From: Lactiplantibacillus herbarum
Lineage (GTDB): Bacteria > Bacillota > Bacilli > Lactobacillales > Lactobacillaceae
DNA length: 64,000 nucleotides
Reading direction: 5' to 3'
NCBI RefSeq assembly: GCF_001039045.1
Contig: NZ_LFEE01000038.1
Coordinates: 20,668 to 84,667 of the forward strand
In this document: positions 27,305-36,361 of the stretch, piece by piece
Numbering within the stretch: position 1 is the stretch's first letter
Layout of the letters: each line of letters opens with the position of its first letter
The notes under the pieces: generated by a model
Told to the model about the DNA's origin: nothing
Seen by the model: only the letters and a program-made list of their open reading frames with translations
The model's database searches: none
Translations under genes and position numbers: made by a program

Positions 27305-28954
27305 ATGCAAATAAAGCGTTATATTCAAAACAGTCGTAAACATCCATATTTTATTAGTGGGTTACTAATAATTATTATTTTTGGATTTCTACTAATACAT
27401 AAGTTAGGAGACATTCCAAACTTATTTGTCGATGAAGCAACTTATATGAACGAAATCCGTTCAATAGCACGCCACGGTACGGACATGCATGGATTACATT
27501 GGCCGTTATATTTTGCCGGTATCTTTGGCAACGGTCAGTCTGTAGAATATGCTTATCTTGCCGCACCATTGATTAAACTATTTGGCTTTTCAATTACTTT
27601 AGCTCGATTGCCAATGGTCCTGTTCACTCTACTAACCATGATTCTCATCTTGTACATGGTACAGTCACAATCAAAACCAAATAGCTTAGGATTTTGGCTA
27701 ATACTTTCCCTAGCGACATCACCATGGATCTTCATTTCTGCTCGCTGGATTCTAGATTGTAATATTGCGCCACTGACATTATTACTCGGAGTACTAGCAC
27801 TTATTCAAAGTTGGCACGTTCAACAACAACGTTGGAGCACCATTTGGACAATCCTATCAGTCTTTTTAATTGCTGCCTCACTTTATGGCTACATGGCAGG
27901 ATGGCTATATATTCCAATCATGCTATTATTGATTGCTATTTACGTTCTACGACAGCACAAGATGACATTAGTTAATCTGATATCCTATGCTATTATTTTA
28001 GGTCTCTTAGCAATGCCATTGATTATTTTTGCCTATCACTTTATTTTACTAAAGGACTCGACTCCTGGTAAGTTTCTGTGGTTCTCATATCCAGCAATGC
28101 CCGTTGCTCGTATGGGATCATTCATTGACTTTAAAGCCCCACATCTAATTCACACCATGCTACTGAACTTTGTTGCAGGACTTCAAAAGTATTCTAGCGG
28201 TAGTGATGGGTGGCCTTGGAATTCTGTCAGCGGCTACGGAACTATTTTCCCATTTCTACTTGGGTTCAGTGTTCTTGGTATCTTAACACCACGTCGGTTC
28301 TTAACGAATAAAGCTTATGATATTAAACTAGTTATTAGCTTATCGCTGTTAGCTTTCTTACCATTAATGTTTATTATCACGCCAAACTTTAACCATTGGA
28401 ACTTCATCAATTGGTTATTAGCCATACTGGCTGGTTATGGTCTGTACCTGGTCCATACTTTACTTGGGCGGAGATTCTTATTGAGCTTCACACCAATATT
28501 GGTTCTAATGATGACTTGCTTTATTTCGTTAGGTTATTATGGTCGTCTAAGCCCTAATGAAACGTACTTCACCAGTGGCGATGTCAGTTACCATGATCTT
28601 CAAAAGATTTCAACCCTAATGGGATCTAAGCATCGGCTATTCACTATCGATCAACGTGTCAAAACCTTACAAGGATACGCCATGCTCAGTGACAAGTCTG
28701 CTAAAAGTAATCAACAGATCCTATCCCTTTCAGATAATAAGAAGAACTTCGATCTTAATAATATGAGTTCTCATCATAGATATGGTCGCATTTACGATAA
28801 GACAAAACTAAACAAATTCTACCGTCGTGGTGATTTACTATTAGTTAATAGTAATAATCACCAATTCACAACTGGAAAGAACGCCGGTAAATATCGCGTG
28901 GCCTATCAATTGAACTTTATGAATCATCCGTACCAAGTGCTAGTAGAAAAATAG
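27305..28954 (+). CDS. GT39/PMT-like membrane glycosyltransferase
   Basis: 549 residues with about ten or more hydrophobic helices and a soluble C-terminal portion (about 415-549). The first periplasmic loop has NLFVDEATYMNEIRSIA, where the Asp-Glu pair matches the catalytic region of GT-C enzymes (PMT/ArnT class). These transfer a sugar from a polyprenyl-phosphate carrier to protein or wall polymer. The acceptor is unknown. Several Ser/Thr-rich surface proteins are encoded nearby, so protein O-glycosylation is one idea without direct support. ATG 27305 follows GGGGATGG. Confidence 0.8.
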   Translation: MQIKRYIQNSRKHPYFISGLLIIIIFGFLLIHKLGDIPNLFVDEATYMNEIRSIARHGTDMHGLHWPLYFAGIFGNGQSVEYAYLAAPLIKLFGFSITLARLPMVLFTLLTMILILYMVQSQSKPNSLGFWLILSLATSPWIFISARWILDCNIAPLTLLLGVLALIQSWHVQQQRWSTIWTILSVFLIAASLYGYMAGWLYIPIMLLLIAIYVLRQHKMTLVNLISYAIILGLLAMPLIIFAYHFILLKDSTPGKFLWFSYPAMPVARMGSFIDFKAPHLIHTMLLNFVAGLQKYSSGSDGWPWNSVSGYGTIFPFLLGFSVLGILTPRRFLTNKAYDIKLVISLSLLAFLPLMFIITPNFNHWNFINWLLAILAGYGLYLVHTLLGRRFLLSFTPILVLMMTCFISLGYYGRLSPNETYFTSGDVSYHDLQKISTLMGSKHRLFTIDQRVKTLQGYAMLSDKSAKSNQQILSLSDNKKNFDLNNMSSHHRYGRIYDKTKLNKFYRRGDLLLVNSNNHQFTTGKNAGKYRVAYQLNFMNHPYQVLVEK

Positions 28955-28978
28955 TTCTTCAACAACTCATACCACACT

Positions 28979-29033
28979 AAAAAGTCACGCAAAGCTGAAA
29001 AATCAGTCTTGCGTGACTTTTTTAGGCATCTTT
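28979..29033. terminator. Bidirectional terminator between glycosyltransferase and nudC
   Basis: Arms aaaaagtcacgcaaagctg and cagtcttgcgtgacttttt form an 18-19-bp stem with a small mismatch, with T-runs on both strands between convergent genes. Confidence 0.88.
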
Positions 29034-29057
29034 ACTTATTAAATAAAAACACCTTGA

Positions 29058-29882
29058 TCAAATTTTCTGATTCCTGAATGCTTCAATCATCGTCCACGTC
29101 AAACTGTCAGTCGTATCGCCCTTTGGAATCTGATCACGCGTAAACCACTGAGCTTTCGCCAACTCATCAGTCTCCAGCTCAATCGCAATATCCTTATCCA
29201 AGTCGGCAAAGTAGCCCGCCAACAAGGTATGCGACGGTGCCCACGGTTGACTACCATAGTAGCGAATATTATGAACCTGTAGGCCAACCTCTTCCATAAT
29301 TTCTCGTCTAACCGTATCTTCAAAGGTCTCACCGATCTCCGTGTACCCTGAAATCAAGGCATACCGATCATAGCCACCTAAGAATTTAGTCATCAATAAC
29401 TTGTCGCCGTGAGTAACGCCAACGATGATGGCTGGCATAATGGTTGGGTAAATCGTCTGACCACACGCCTCGCAGACTAGTGACCGTTCCGTCGTTCCCT
29501 CTTGCAATGGTTGCCCACAATGGCCACAGAAACGGCTAGTGTCATACCACCAAGCAAGATGGGCCGCTGTAGAACTCCCAAAAGCTAACCAGTCTGGCGT
29601 TAAGTTGCGGAAACTTCGGGCAGCACCAACTTGATAGTCCGCCTTTTCAGTAGCGTCAACATCAACCCAGTAAAAGGCAATATCATCAATTGCTAACAAG
29701 TAGCGGTACTGTGCTTCATCAAACGCCCAGTCTTTTGCCACCATTTCATATAGCGGTAGGGTTCCTGTGGTCGTTAACACAACCTGTTGCTTGCGACCAA
29801 TCAGCACGTAATCCCCCTTATGAGGCGCACGCCGCTTATCGTTCTGATTATTTAACACGTGTGGTGCGATGTCTTGAAACAT
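29058..29882 (-). CDS. nudC: NAD+ diphosphatase NudC (Nudix hydrolase)
   Basis: 274 residues. It cleaves NADH/NAD+ to NMN(H) and AMP; family members also remove NAD caps from RNA. A zinc ribbon FCGHCG...VCEACG lies at about 115-140. The Nudix box GYTEIGETFED...REIMEEVGL lies at about 175-197, and the NudC-specific SQPWAPSHTLL at about 207-217 confirms the subfamily. Length and order match NudC proteins. It is monocistronic and convergent with the glycosyltransferase gene. Confidence 0.93.
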   Translation of the reverse strand: MFQDIAPHVLNNQNDKRRAPHKGDYVLIGRKQQVVLTTTGTLPLYEMVAKDWAFDEAQYRYLLAIDDIAFYWVDVDATEKADYQVGAARSFRNLTPDWLAFGSSTAAHLAWWYDTSRFCGHCGQPLQEGTTERSLVCEACGQTIYPTIMPAIIVGVTHGDKLLMTKFLGGYDRYALISGYTEIGETFEDTVRREIMEEVGLQVHNIRYYGSQPWAPSHTLLAGYFADLDKDIAIELETDELAKAQWFTRDQIPKGDTTDSLTWTMIEAFRNQKI

Positions 29883-30088
29883 GTTGACCCTGCTTTCTTA
29901 ATCATCATTTGTTTTATTAATGTTCTTATTATAGTTGAAGTCGTTCGTTTGTGGCGATATAAAGTTTCGTCACACTCGTTATAGCTGACTCACCTTATGT
30001 AAGCGCTAACTAAAGTTTCACTTATTCACGTTATAGTATCCGTATCATCATATACCTAACACTACTTCAGAAGAAAGGATGTTAACTA

Positions 30089-30658
30089 ATGAATAATGTC
30101 TATCAGAAATGCCCACAATTCACTAATGAACATTACTGTTTAAGATTAGTTACCAAGGATGACTGGGCTGATTTACTGCAAGTCTACTCAGACCAACAAG
30201 CTGTCGCACGGTTCAATAGTGACAACTGTGGCGGTGATGATTTTCATTACACCACTCAGGAACGAATACAGACTGCAATTGACTACTGGTTATCCATGTA
30301 CACACAACAAGGTTTCGTTCGTTGGGCAATTATCGATCAGCAAACGACTACTGCGGTTGGAACTATCGAGTTATTTCATCGTGATGCGGCGGACTACTTT
30401 GACAAGTGTGGCGTGTTACGTCTAGATTTGCGTGCAGATTACGAACATACCAACACAATCGAACAACTATTATCTCCGCTCATGACAGTTGCCTTTGACT
30501 TATTTAATTGTGAGAAGATTGCTATCAAAATTATCAGCACAACTGCAGAACGTGCCCAAGCCTTCACAAATCTAGGTTTCACCCCCACTAATGAAGCATT
30601 GATCGGTCATGATGGCACCAAATATCATGATTACTGGATCAAGACTATCAACTCCTAA
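30089..30658 (+). CDS. GNAT acetyltransferase (RimJ/RimL-like)
   Basis: 189 residues. The Acetyltransf_3-type fold opens LRLVTKDDWADLLQVYSD, with a central RWAIIDQQTTTAVGTIELF and a C-terminal KIISTTAERAQAFTNLGF. The usual acetyl-CoA-binding Q/R-x-x-G-x-G/A loop is poorly kept (LRADYEHTNT), so the function may have drifted. AGAAAGGATG precedes the ATG. The substrate is unknown. Confidence 0.72.
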   Translation: MNNVYQKCPQFTNEHYCLRLVTKDDWADLLQVYSDQQAVARFNSDNCGGDDFHYTTQERIQTAIDYWLSMYTQQGFVRWAIIDQQTTTAVGTIELFHRDAADYFDKCGVLRLDLRADYEHTNTIEQLLSPLMTVAFDLFNCEKIAIKIISTTAERAQAFTNLGFTPTNEALIGHDGTKYHDYWIKTINS

Positions 30659-30664
30659 AAACAC

Positions 30665-30710
30665 AAAAATCCCCATCAAGACTGGTTATTCACCAATCTT
30701 GATGGGGATT
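30665..30710. terminator. Bidirectional terminator
   Basis: Arms aatccccatcaaga and tcttgatggggatt pair over 14 bp, and the inner ggt/acc extends it. It sits between the GNAT gene and the convergent acidic-linker protein gene. Confidence 0.85.
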
Positions 30711-30720
30711 ATTAGTTTAT

Positions 30721-31992
30721 TTACCTATTGATCAAGCCTTTACCGAAGCGCCAGAGCAAAACAATCAACGTCACAATAATTGCCAAGATCATCCATGCAA
30801 CGAACATAAGTAGAATGCTAACACCAATCAATATCCACTTGTTACTGTATTCACCGGCCAACGCTAATGCTGGTAAGTGCCCTGGCGAAACCATTGCCCA
30901 CATGATGATACGAAAGACAATGAACACAGCAGCGTACGACATCCCAACTTTCCAAGCTGGCTTAACTTCTTCACCGTCTGCTTCCTCTTCATCTTCGTCG
31001 TCATAATCATCGTCGTAGTCATCGTCAGCAGCTTCTTCATCGTGACGATTTTCATAATCACTTTCGTCATCATCTTCATACTCGTCTTCGTCGGATTCAT
31101 CATCGTCCTCAAAAGTCGCATCCGCAGCTTCATCATCAGGATCAAGAATATTCACTGACCAGCTTTCGACTGTTGCAATATCAGCAGCGTCCCAGTGACG
31201 CCAAGCATCTTCCCAATTAGCGACCGTTTCAGGATTTAAATTACCATCTAATCCGCGTTGTGTGAGTTTATTCTGTAAAGTAGCCTTAATAGCAAGGTCG
31301 CCGCCCCATTCAACTGAGTTAAAAAAGGTTAAGGCGATCACTAACCCTTGTTCCAGGGTAACTAGCTTGCCGTCAGTATCAGCACCGGCAATGGTAGTCT
31401 GCCACTTAGCATCGAGATCTTCATCGGGTTCTGTCTGCCAAGCCTCAAGTTCAGGCAACAGATCATCGATGTCAAAAGGATCACCGGCAATACTGTATTT
31501 GGCAAAAAAGACCCAGACAACCGCTTTGAGCTGGTCAATCGTCAATGTTTCCGGTGCTGCTTCAGGATTCATGCTTTTGTGATGCGCTTGCCACAATTCC
31601 CAAGCTGCCCCTTCAGACTGCGTTGCAACACGTTGCCCCAGTCGCTGCAAGTTAGGTTCATCTCGTTGTTGTAGAAAGATTGCCAGCGACGTGTACGCTG
31701 TCATCTCGCTCAACAACATTGGTGATTGAACTGCTGTTGGTAATACCAGCTTGGCTTGACCACCCTCTTGATTAGTCGGCACCGTCATGACAGCTTGACG
31801 CCAAGCTTGCCACGTCTGATCATCCCCCTGAGGTTTGGCCTTTGCAGCGGGTTGCATCTGGTTCAACAATAACCGTACCGGATCAGCCACTCCTGCTGTC
31901 CCCACCTCATCCTCTAATCCTAGATACTCATCTTTGAGCCAGCTACTAGCCAGCCAGTAATACGCTGTTAAATAAGCTTCTTGTTCATTCAT
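30721..31992 (-). CDS. Unrecognised membrane protein with a very acidic linker
   Basis: 423 residues, no family recognised. Residues 1-285 look soluble and helical and are Trp- and Gln-rich. Residues about 287-345 are almost entirely Asp/Glu with Tyr/Ser. Two hydrophobic helices follow (about 352-372 and 385-412), with a short basic end. The layout suggests a cytoplasmic or surface domain held at the membrane by C-terminal helices via a charged spacer. It is a single gene between terminator and gap. Confidence 0.75.
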   Translation of the reverse strand: MNEQEAYLTAYYWLASSWLKDEYLGLEDEVGTAGVADPVRLLLNQMQPAAKAKPQGDDQTWQAWRQAVMTVPTNQEGGQAKLVLPTAVQSPMLLSEMTAYTSLAIFLQQRDEPNLQRLGQRVATQSEGAAWELWQAHHKSMNPEAAPETLTIDQLKAVVWVFFAKYSIAGDPFDIDDLLPELEAWQTEPDEDLDAKWQTTIAGADTDGKLVTLEQGLVIALTFFNSVEWGGDLAIKATLQNKLTQRGLDGNLNPETVANWEDAWRHWDAADIATVESWSVNILDPDDEAADATFEDDDESDEDEYEDDDESDYENRHDEEAADDDYDDDYDDEDEEEADGEEVKPAWKVGMSYAAVFIVFRIIMWAMVSPGHLPALALAGEYSNKWILIGVSILLMFVAWMILAIIVTLIVLLWRFGKGLINR

Positions 31993-32168
31993 AATGTTCC
32001 TCCAATTATTCGCTTATTTATTATAGCGAAGGCAAAAGGAAAACACCATTATTATTTAAAGGGCTGTATTAATATCAATGATAAATGTTGCTGTTAAGAC
32101 AATCACAAAAAATAGTAATCTAAGGTCTAACAGCGCTTAAATTACTATTTTTATATCAATATATTAAA

Positions 32169-33263
32169 TTAATGCTCCATCATTGGCCGGTATTCTTTAC
32201 CAACGTACACAAACTCATAAATCATATCACCACTTCGTTTAACCAATTGTCCGCCCTGTTCAAAGGTCAGCGTCCCAGTCGCAAATTCACGCGCGTAGGT
32301 CGGTTTGATATTCATCTGATCGAACTGCTTCTTAGCTGGCGCTGGTGCTGAACTATACAGGTCTTCAATACTCAGTTCTTCCTTTACAGATAGCTCATAC
32401 TCAATCTTTTTACCATGGTCATCGAAAGTATATCTCGACTTCTTAGGATACGACTTACCGGTACTCTCTTGCACATATTCACTGAGTACTTGATACTTAG
32501 TATTTTTAATATCATAGTTCTGATAAATAATCTCGCCATCCGCATCCTGAATGAAAGTCAGCGGCATATGTTTGTACCCGTAGGTATCGCGAGCCACGAA
32601 ATCAAATACAACGATAGCGTAGTCGTCAAAATTCTGGCGGGCCCACAACCAGTTATTCCAAGCCATGACGTGATGGATATTGCCCCACTGATGATCGTGA
32701 TAGCCACGACCAGTAACCGCTACTGTTTGCCCATTATACGTTAAGGTCCCGGTGATTTCACCCCGTGGTACGACGCATAACCAAGTGAAGTAATTGTCGT
32801 TGCCAAAGTCAAAATAACCATTACCCGCTCGCCATGGTGTGCTAGTACTCGTTAACGTTAAATCCGCACCAATACCGTTAACTGGTTCAACGTGAATCTG
32901 ATACGTTTTTAAGTCACCAGCAACGTGATGTGGTCCAATTCTAACGTCACACCGTTGCTTTGAATATTGGAACTCATCAGCGGTATACTTAGTAAGATCA
33001 GTGTACTTCTTACCGTCTGGATCAGTAATCGTAATCATCACTTGGGGTTGCGCACCATCTAACTGTGTATTTTGATTGCCCTTCGTATTGAAAGGAATCA
33101 CTACTTTAGAGCCATCATCCAAGACAGCGTCAAAGTACCACCATTCAAATGCGCCAGCACGGTCATCATCGCGCTTGCCATCTTCCCATACAGCGACATG
33201 TTGTGGTTCAGTACCGCTGTTCTTAAAATCTGCTGGTTGATCCATAATTCTTACATTTGCCAT
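32169..33263 (-). CDS. CrtC/AttH-like (hydroxyneurosporene-synthase-type) lipocalin-fold protein
   Basis: 364 residues. Features of the CrtC/AttH family are visible: AFEWWYFDAVLDDGSKVVIPF near 38-58, WRAGNGYFDFG, and the strongly conserved VTGRGYHDHQWGN near 183-195. Known members hydrate carotenoid double bonds or are of unknown function in lipid-like metabolism. No signal peptide is seen. It is divergent from a TetR gene that starts 152 bp away. No carotenoid genes are visible nearby, so the substrate is open. Confidence 0.75.
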   Translation of the reverse strand: MANVRIMDQPADFKNSGTEPQHVAVWEDGKRDDDRAGAFEWWYFDAVLDDGSKVVIPFNTKGNQNTQLDGAQPQVMITITDPDGKKYTDLTKYTADEFQYSKQRCDVRIGPHHVAGDLKTYQIHVEPVNGIGADLTLTSTSTPWRAGNGYFDFGNDNYFTWLCVVPRGEITGTLTYNGQTVAVTGRGYHDHQWGNIHHVMAWNNWLWARQNFDDYAIVVFDFVARDTYGYKHMPLTFIQDADGEIIYQNYDIKNTKYQVLSEYVQESTGKSYPKKSRYTFDDHGKKIEYELSVKEELSIEDLYSSAPAPAKKQFDQMNIKPTYAREFATGTLTFEQGGQLVKRSGDMIYEFVYVGKEYRPMMEH

Positions 33264-33375
33264 TATAATCGACTCCCTACCTGACTGATTTATTTATTTG
33301 AATGGCCTTAATATAGCCAAATACTTGCCAGTCAACAAGGGACAGAAGTCTCTAAAACACTCATTAATTGACGAA

Positions 33376-33399
33376 AAGCTGCGTTTCACTACGCATTTT
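33376..33399. promoter_or_regulatory. Candidate TetR operator in the divergent CrtC-like/TetR gap
   Basis: An inverted repeat with TGCGT (33380-33384) and ACGCA (33391-33395), extended by A/T-rich ends, lies 17 bp before the TetR ATG. It is short, so only suggestive. Confidence 0.35.
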
Positions 33400-33415
33400 G
33401 ATAGGAGCTAACTTG

Positions 33416-33985
33416 ATGAAATCACATCGTTCAGATCTTCGCACTCAGAAAACCTATACCGCACTGTTTACCGCCTTTAATCAGTTGATTCAACAGAAGA
33501 ACTTTTCTGAAATTACGGTCACCGAGCTCTGCCGGGTAGCGCAGACACGGACGGCTACCTTTTATAATCATTTTGATGATAAGTATGATTTTTTCGCCTT
33601 TATGATTAAAGCACTTCAACAAGAACAACTCGAACAGGCCGAATTCACCAGTACAGCTACTGATTCTATGACATATTTGAATGAACTATTAGCCCTTGGA
33701 TTCGACCTCATTGAGAGCCACCTCGCTATGATTGAGCACATTCAAGCTGACTCGTTGCTCGTAACGATTATTCAAACTAACTCTGAATATTTGGCCGCTC
33801 AAATTCAGAAACATCTACCAGTCAACAAAGATCCCCAAGTCGACGAAAAATTACAAACGCAAATCATTGTTGGCGCGCTGTTCCAAGCATCTCGTTGGTG
33901 GCTCAGCCATCGCAGTACGGTTTCTAAGGAGCAGATTCAAACTCAATTATCACTAGTTCTGCAACGACTGTATCAGTTCGATTGA
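33416..33985 (+). CDS. TetR/AcrR-family transcriptional regulator
   Basis: 189 residues. The helix-turn-helix EITVTELCRVAQTRTATFYNHF spans about 37-58, and the C-terminal domain is of the TetR_C_8-like type. ATG 33416 has AGGAG about 10 bp upstream; an open frame back to 33368 lacks a site. It is divergent from the CrtC-like gene and most likely controls it. Confidence 0.87.
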   Translation: MKSHRSDLRTQKTYTALFTAFNQLIQQKNFSEITVTELCRVAQTRTATFYNHFDDKYDFFAFMIKALQQEQLEQAEFTSTATDSMTYLNELLALGFDLIESHLAMIEHIQADSLLVTIIQTNSEYLAAQIQKHLPVNKDPQVDEKLQTQIIVGALFQASRWWLSHRSTVSKEQIQTQLSLVLQRLYQFD

Positions 33986-34102
33986 TTATATCTATTAGTA
34001 TCTCAGGATAAAATTCATGATATGCTTTATACTACTGACTACTTGCTCAGTCCGGAACTGAGTGACAATATCTTATACATCTATGCAAAGGATGGATTAC
34101 TA

Positions 34103-34657
34103 TTGAATAAAGAACGCATGGCGGCCTTCACTGACGCAGTGTTGGCTATTATTATGACAATTCTGGTCTTGGAGCTAGAAAAACCAGCAACTATGACCTT
34201 GGCGGGGCTCTGGGACTTACGGGCTAACTTTTTCGCCTACGCCCTATCATTCTTCTGGCTGGGCTTGATGTGGTTGACACATCATAACAACTGGGAAAAA
34301 ATTACCAGGGTCAATAATCAAGCGGCCATCTTTACACTATTGATGCTATTTTTCGCTTCACTATTTCCTTATACAACCGGCCTCGTGGCAACTAATTTTG
34401 ATAACTCGATTGCTCAGAGTTTCTACGGTATCGTCGTATTGGCAGTATCTTTTAGTAATATGGGACTCTCACGTTCTATCAATAAGGCTAATGACAACGT
34501 TCAATTGGGGTTACTGTACACCTTACCTGACTGGATGGTCATTTTGGATATTGCCATTAAGGTAATCGGGCTAATTCTAGCCATCACTGTTTACCCACCA
34601 GCAATGATGTACTCGATTTTCATCTCCATGTTCGTGATTGGCTTGGGGCATCTCTAA
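34103..34657 (+). CDS. TMEM175-family (DUF1211) channel-like membrane protein
   Basis: 184 residues, about six helices, opening NKERMAAFTDAVLAIIMTIL, the family signature. It ends shortly after the last helix. TTG 34103 has AAAGGA 10 bp upstream and gives an N-terminus matching the paralogue at 25536-26141; the frame start at 34022 would add an unlikely 27-residue leader. This is the third family member in the window. Confidence 0.86.
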   Translation: MNKERMAAFTDAVLAIIMTILVLELEKPATMTLAGLWDLRANFFAYALSFFWLGLMWLTHHNNWEKITRVNNQAAIFTLLMLFFASLFPYTTGLVATNFDNSIAQSFYGIVVLAVSFSNMGLSRSINKANDNVQLGLLYTLPDWMVILDIAIKVIGLILAITVYPPAMMYSIFISMFVIGLGHL

Positions 34658-34688
34658 TCACATAACCTATCAATAATTTATCCATGCT

Positions 34689-34724
34689 AAAACGGCCTAC
34701 ATTTTAAAAATGTGGGCCGTTTTT
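34689..34724. terminator. Bidirectional terminator
   Basis: Arms aaaacggcctacattt and aaatgtgggccgtttt pair over 16 bp with one wobble and T-runs on both sides, between TMEM175 and arsC. Confidence 0.88.
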
Positions 34725-34747
34725 ATCTTTATTCTATTCTAATTTTG

Positions 34748-35149
34748 TTATTTCAAATCCTGAATATGCTGCTTAATCTGATCCCGCACTTCCCGAAATG
34801 CAGCTAATTGTTCTGCTTCACTCCCCGCTGCCAAAGCAGGATCAGGTAAGGGCCAATGTAGCTTTTGAACACTGGCAGGCGTCATTGGACACTTATCCCG
34901 CGCATCGCCACACAGCGTTACAACTAAGTCACACTGTTGCAGATAGTCTTGATCAATCAACTTGGATGTTTGCTGTGAAATGTCGATACCAACTTCTGCC
35001 ATTACTTTGACCGCTTTGGCATTCAGCCCATGGACTTCCACTCCAGCACTCGCAACTTCCCAATCTGGCGCCAATAAGTCACGACCGAACCCTTCTGCCA
35101 TTTGACTCCGACAGGAATTACCCGTACATAAAAAGTAAACTTTTTTCAT
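34748..35149 (-). CDS. arsC: Arsenate reductase, thioredoxin-linked low-molecular-weight phosphatase type
   Basis: 133 residues. The P-loop CTGNSCRS at 8-15 supplies the nucleophile Cys8. The redox pair Cys80 and Cys87 in [11 protein letters not shown] matches the Cys82/Cys89 relay of staphylococcal ArsC. It reduces arsenate to arsenite using thioredoxin. No arsB or acr3 exporter is adjacent; the neighbour is an ArsR-type regulator of a different metal class. It is transcribed toward a bidirectional terminator. Confidence 0.93.
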   Translation of the reverse strand: MKKVYFLCTGNSCRSQMAEGFGRDLLAPDWEVASAGVEVHGLNAKAVKVMAEVGIDISQQTSKLIDQDYLQQCDLVVTLCGDARDKCPMTPASVQKLHWPLPDPALAAGSEAEQLAAFREVRDQIKQHIQDLK

Positions 35150-35225
35150 TTCATTCGCTCCTAAGTCATCATATTAAGTTTAAGTGCTTGTTATTGAGCC
35201 CTTTAGATTATAGTAAAAAATCTAT

Positions 35226-35576
35226 CTAATGGCCATGCGTTTCTCCACGTACCACATGATCGGCATGCTCGAGCATCTCATTAACGATATCTAAAATATG
35301 CGGATCATCCAAACGATAATAACTGAGTTTACCGTCTTTGCGGGCACTCACTAACTGGTGTTGCCGCAATAAAGCTAATTGATGAGAGACGACTGACTGT
35401 TCAATAGCTAACAGTTCGCCCAGTTCACCGACATTTAACTCGCGTTGCTCTAGGACATATAGGAGTTGCAAGCGAATCGGGTTGCTCAGTAACTTAAAGA
35501 TTCGTTTGGATTCTTGTAGCTTGTGTTCATCAATTAATTGTAATGATTCGGATACGACTGATTCTTCTTTCAACAT
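35226..35576 (-). CDS. ArsR/SmtB-family metal sensor with CzrA-type alpha-5 site
   Basis: 116 residues. The winged helix includes [28 protein letters not shown]. Asp91, His93, His104 and His107 have exactly the spacing (D, +2, +13, +16) of the zinc/cobalt alpha-5 site of CzrA. No ArsR-type CxC arsenite site is present. It should release DNA on binding Zn, Co or Cd. It is divergent from the CadD transporter gene with an inverted repeat between them. ATG 35576 follows GGAG at 4 bp; the longer frame to 35606 is unsupported. Confidence 0.9.
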   Translation of the reverse strand: MLKEESVVSESLQLIDEHKLQESKRIFKLLSNPIRLQLLYVLEQRELNVGELGELLAIEQSVVSHQLALLRQHQLVSARKDGKLSYYRLDDPHILDIVNEMLEHADHVVRGETHGH

Positions 35577-35584
35577 GTCACTCC

Positions 35585-35610
35585 ATTCATATGTTAAAAT
35601 CAACATGAAT
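35585..35610. promoter_or_regulatory. ArsR-type operator between the metal sensor and CadD
   Basis: ATTCAT-A-TGTT, six bases, then AACATGAAT: an imperfect inverted repeat of the kind bound by CzrA/SmtB proteins. It sits in the 66-bp gap between the divergent genes, so one site can control both. Confidence 0.75.
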
Positions 35611-35642
35611 AAAAATTACACCCTTTACAGGAGGAACTAACC

Positions 35643-36251
35643 TTGCAAACGGCCATCTTCACAGGTATTACTGCTTATATTTCAACTAGTATTGATTACT
35701 TAATCATTTTAATGGTTATTTTTGGTTCAATCAATCATAAAGATCGTTGGCTAGTCTACTGGGGCGACCTTTTGGGAACCGCCGTCCTGGTTATTGCCAG
35801 TCTAATTATGGCCTTCGTCTTAGGGTTTGTACCTCAGGAATGGTTATTAGGTCTACTGGGACTCATCCCGATCTTTATGGGGATTCGCTTGCTGATTGTT
35901 GGTGAGAGCGACGATGACGAAATCGTTGAAGATCAGATCAAGAAACGGCGCAACTTAATTATCAACGTTGCCGTAATTACCATTGCCACTTGTGGTGCTG
36001 ACAACATTGGTATCTACGTCCCAATCTTTACTCAAGCCACTACCAGTTCATTAATCATTATTCTGTTGACCTTCCTAGTCATGTTAACGCTCTTCTGTTA
36101 CATCGGCTACCTACTCATCAAGATTCCGAAAGTCGCTGACATTCTGGAACGCTACGGCATGTACATCACCGCCATCGTTTACATTGGCCTAGGGGGCTAC
36201 ATTATATGGGAAAGCGGAACCTTTCAACAATTGCTGCGGCTGATTTTCTGA
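35643..36251 (+). CDS. cadD: CadD-family cadmium resistance transporter
   Basis: 202 residues with about five or six helices. It opens TAIFTGITAYISTSIDYLIILMVIF and has ATCGADNIGIYVPIF in the middle, both typical of CadD. The loop between them is rich in Asp/Glu (GESDDDEIVEDQ). Family members confer cadmium (and low zinc) resistance. The start is TTG with GGAGG 8 bp upstream. The divergent CzrA-type sensor and the operator give a complete metal-response module. Confidence 0.88.
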   Translation: MQTAIFTGITAYISTSIDYLIILMVIFGSINHKDRWLVYWGDLLGTAVLVIASLIMAFVLGFVPQEWLLGLLGLIPIFMGIRLLIVGESDDDEIVEDQIKKRRNLIINVAVITIATCGADNIGIYVPIFTQATTSSLIIILLTFLVMLTLFCYIGYLLIKIPKVADILERYGMYITAIVYIGLGGYIIWESGTFQQLLRLIF

Positions 36252-36308
36252 CACTTTGTTCACACCATGCAACTATCACTAAATACGTCCATACTTCATT
36301 TCCCATAA

Positions 36309-36347
36309 TAAAAGGTGCTGATAAGTGAAAATATCAGCATCTTTTAT
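36309..36347. terminator. Bidirectional terminator between cadD and the MucBP adhesin
   Basis: Arms ggtgctgata and tatcagcatc pair over 10 bp with a wobble; TTTT follows on the plus strand, and the minus strand is also T-rich. Confidence 0.82.
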
Positions 36348-36361
36348 AGGTTCTACAAGAC

